Below are positions 4,541-5,288 of a stretch of DNA of 5,288 nt, piece by piece. Each line of letters opens with the position of its first letter. Positions within the stretch are counted from its first letter, which is position 1. The stretch spans positions 1 through 5,288 of the forward strand of contig UQTJ01000083.1 in NCBI GenBank assembly GCA_900544075.1. The letters run 5' to 3'. Source of the stretch: an uncultured Bacteroides sp. GTDB lineage: Bacteria; Bacteroidota; Bacteroidia; Bacteroidales; Bacteroidaceae. Both the position numbers and the translations under genes were made by a program. Below the pieces are notes generated by a model that did not search any database, was not told the DNA's origin, and saw only the letters and a program-made list of their open reading frames with translations.

Positions 4541-5288
4541 ATGAAAAATCGTATTGCAGAGCTTGATTATCTGAAATCCATCTTTATTTTATTGATGATA
4601 GTGTTTCATCTGGTATATATCGGTGACAAATATCCATACGCCAAATCTTTGGTTTATACTTTCCACATGCCTGCTTTTTTGATTATTTCCGGTTATGTCA
4701 TGAATATAGCCAAAGGAATACGTCCGTTTCTGCGTACGATGTGGTGGATTTTTATTCCATACGCCGTGATGGAAACAGGCTATGTCGTCATGTCTGCTAT
4801 ACTTCCGGTTCGTGAATCAGTGGAGCATTTAAGTGTTTCTCTATGGCTGGATAAATTGTTCTTGCATCCTTTGGGGCCCTATTGGTATCTTCATACGTTG
4901 ATGCTGTGTGGGCTTGTTTATTTGTTGGTGGACAAATTGGCTGGAAAGTGGAGCAATACTGTTTCCGTCTTAATTATATTGGCTTTATGCTATGCCGTAT
5001 TGTCAGCTTGTGGAATACTTTCTTTGATAAATGCGCTTTACTTTACGGCTGGAGTAGCTTTAAGACGGAGCTCATTTGACTTCCGTACTTTCTTTTCAGC
5101 TTCATTCTGGGCTTTGCTGCCTGTAATATGGCTGGCTGCTGATGAGACAAATCTGAATAAATCAACTCTTTCCGGAGCTGCTCTGACTTATCTGATGATT
5201 AGTTTTCTGTTGGCAGTATATCGCTATTTACCTGATTATCTGAAAAAAGGATTGGGCTACATAGGCTCTCATACCTTTGTGCTGTTAG
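4541..5288 (+). CDS. Acyltransferase-3 family membrane protein (3' end beyond window)
   Basis: The frame is open from ATG 4541 to the last base, giving 249 residues without a stop; the family is usually about 320-380 long, so the C-terminus is missing only because the window ends. It is a polytopic inner-membrane protein of the acyltransferase 3 (OafA-like) family, members of which typically move acetyl or other acyl groups to sugars of surface polysaccharides. Visible hallmarks are RIAELDYLKSI at 4-14, the His at 23 in IVFHL that is the family's conserved histidine region, TFHMPAFLIISGYVM at 40-54, and PYWYLHTLM at 113-121. Hydrophobic segments lie near 13-28, 37-54, 67-88, 114-131, 139-165, 185-200 and 212-228; IGSHTFVLL at 241-249 matches the start of the usual last helix. 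The acyl donor and acceptor are unknown. It reads as host DNA next to the integrated element. Confidence 0.85.
   Translation, partial: MKNRIAELDYLKSIFILLMIVFHLVYIGDKYPYAKSLVYTFHMPAFLIISGYVMNIAKGIRPFLRTMWWIFIPYAVMETGYVVMSAILPVRESVEHLSVSLWLDKLFLHPLGPYWYLHTLMLCGLVYLLVDKLAGKWSNTVSVLIILALCYAVLSACGILSLINALYFTAGVALRRSSFDFRTFFSASFWALLPVIWLAADETNLNKSTLSGAALTYLMISFLLAVYRYLPDYLKKGLGYIGSHTFVLL

Noticed and set aside
4882..5079. A 65-codon open frame on the plus strand.
   Set aside because: It lies out of frame within the acyltransferase gene, whose frame shows family motifs and continues to the window end without a frameshift.

Overview
The window looks like Bacteroidales DNA (Bacteroides, Phocaeicola, Parabacteroides or a close relative). 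The grounds are the style of the proteins (a short stand-alone RadC/JAB protein, an arm-binding tyrosine integrase of the Bacteroidetes conjugative/mobilizable element type, an excisionase-like HTH protein), AT-rich spacers, mostly absent Shine-Dalgarno sequences, and one promoter matching the Bacteroides -33 TTTG / -7 TAnnTTTG pattern. No species can be named from the sequence alone.

Layout. Left part, plus strand: a RadC-like JAB protein (82-528), a hairpin that may terminate it, a short spacer rich in repeated 8-10 bp arms, then a minimal catalytic-domain-only tyrosine recombinase (678-1265) closed by a clear intrinsic terminator (1283-1328). Middle part, minus strand: a replication-initiator-like protein (1343-2305) translationally coupled to an upstream excisionase/MerR-type HTH protein (2302-2592), a non-coding segment with two perfect 31-bp repeats built on a palindrome (2620-2718), and a full-length tyrosine integrase (2889-4280). 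Right part, plus strand: a repeat-bearing spacer with a good Bacteroides-type promoter and a textbook terminator (4487-4516), then an integral-membrane acyltransferase-3 family protein starting at 4541 and running off the window.

Interpretation. Integrase, HTH and Rep-like gene on one strand form a compact integrated element, probably a small integrative mobilizable or replicative element or a phage-like satellite. Its right end should lie between the integrase start and the acyltransferase. The integrase would insert and excise it, the HTH protein would act as excisionase or regulator, and the Rep protein could copy the excised circle or start single-strand transfer. The palindromic repeats ahead of the HTH-rep pair are the best candidates for its operator or replication origin. 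The left boundary is not resolved: the recombinase and RadC protein may belong to the same element or to an older neighbouring one. The acyltransferase is probably host DNA, perhaps a surface-polysaccharide modification function.
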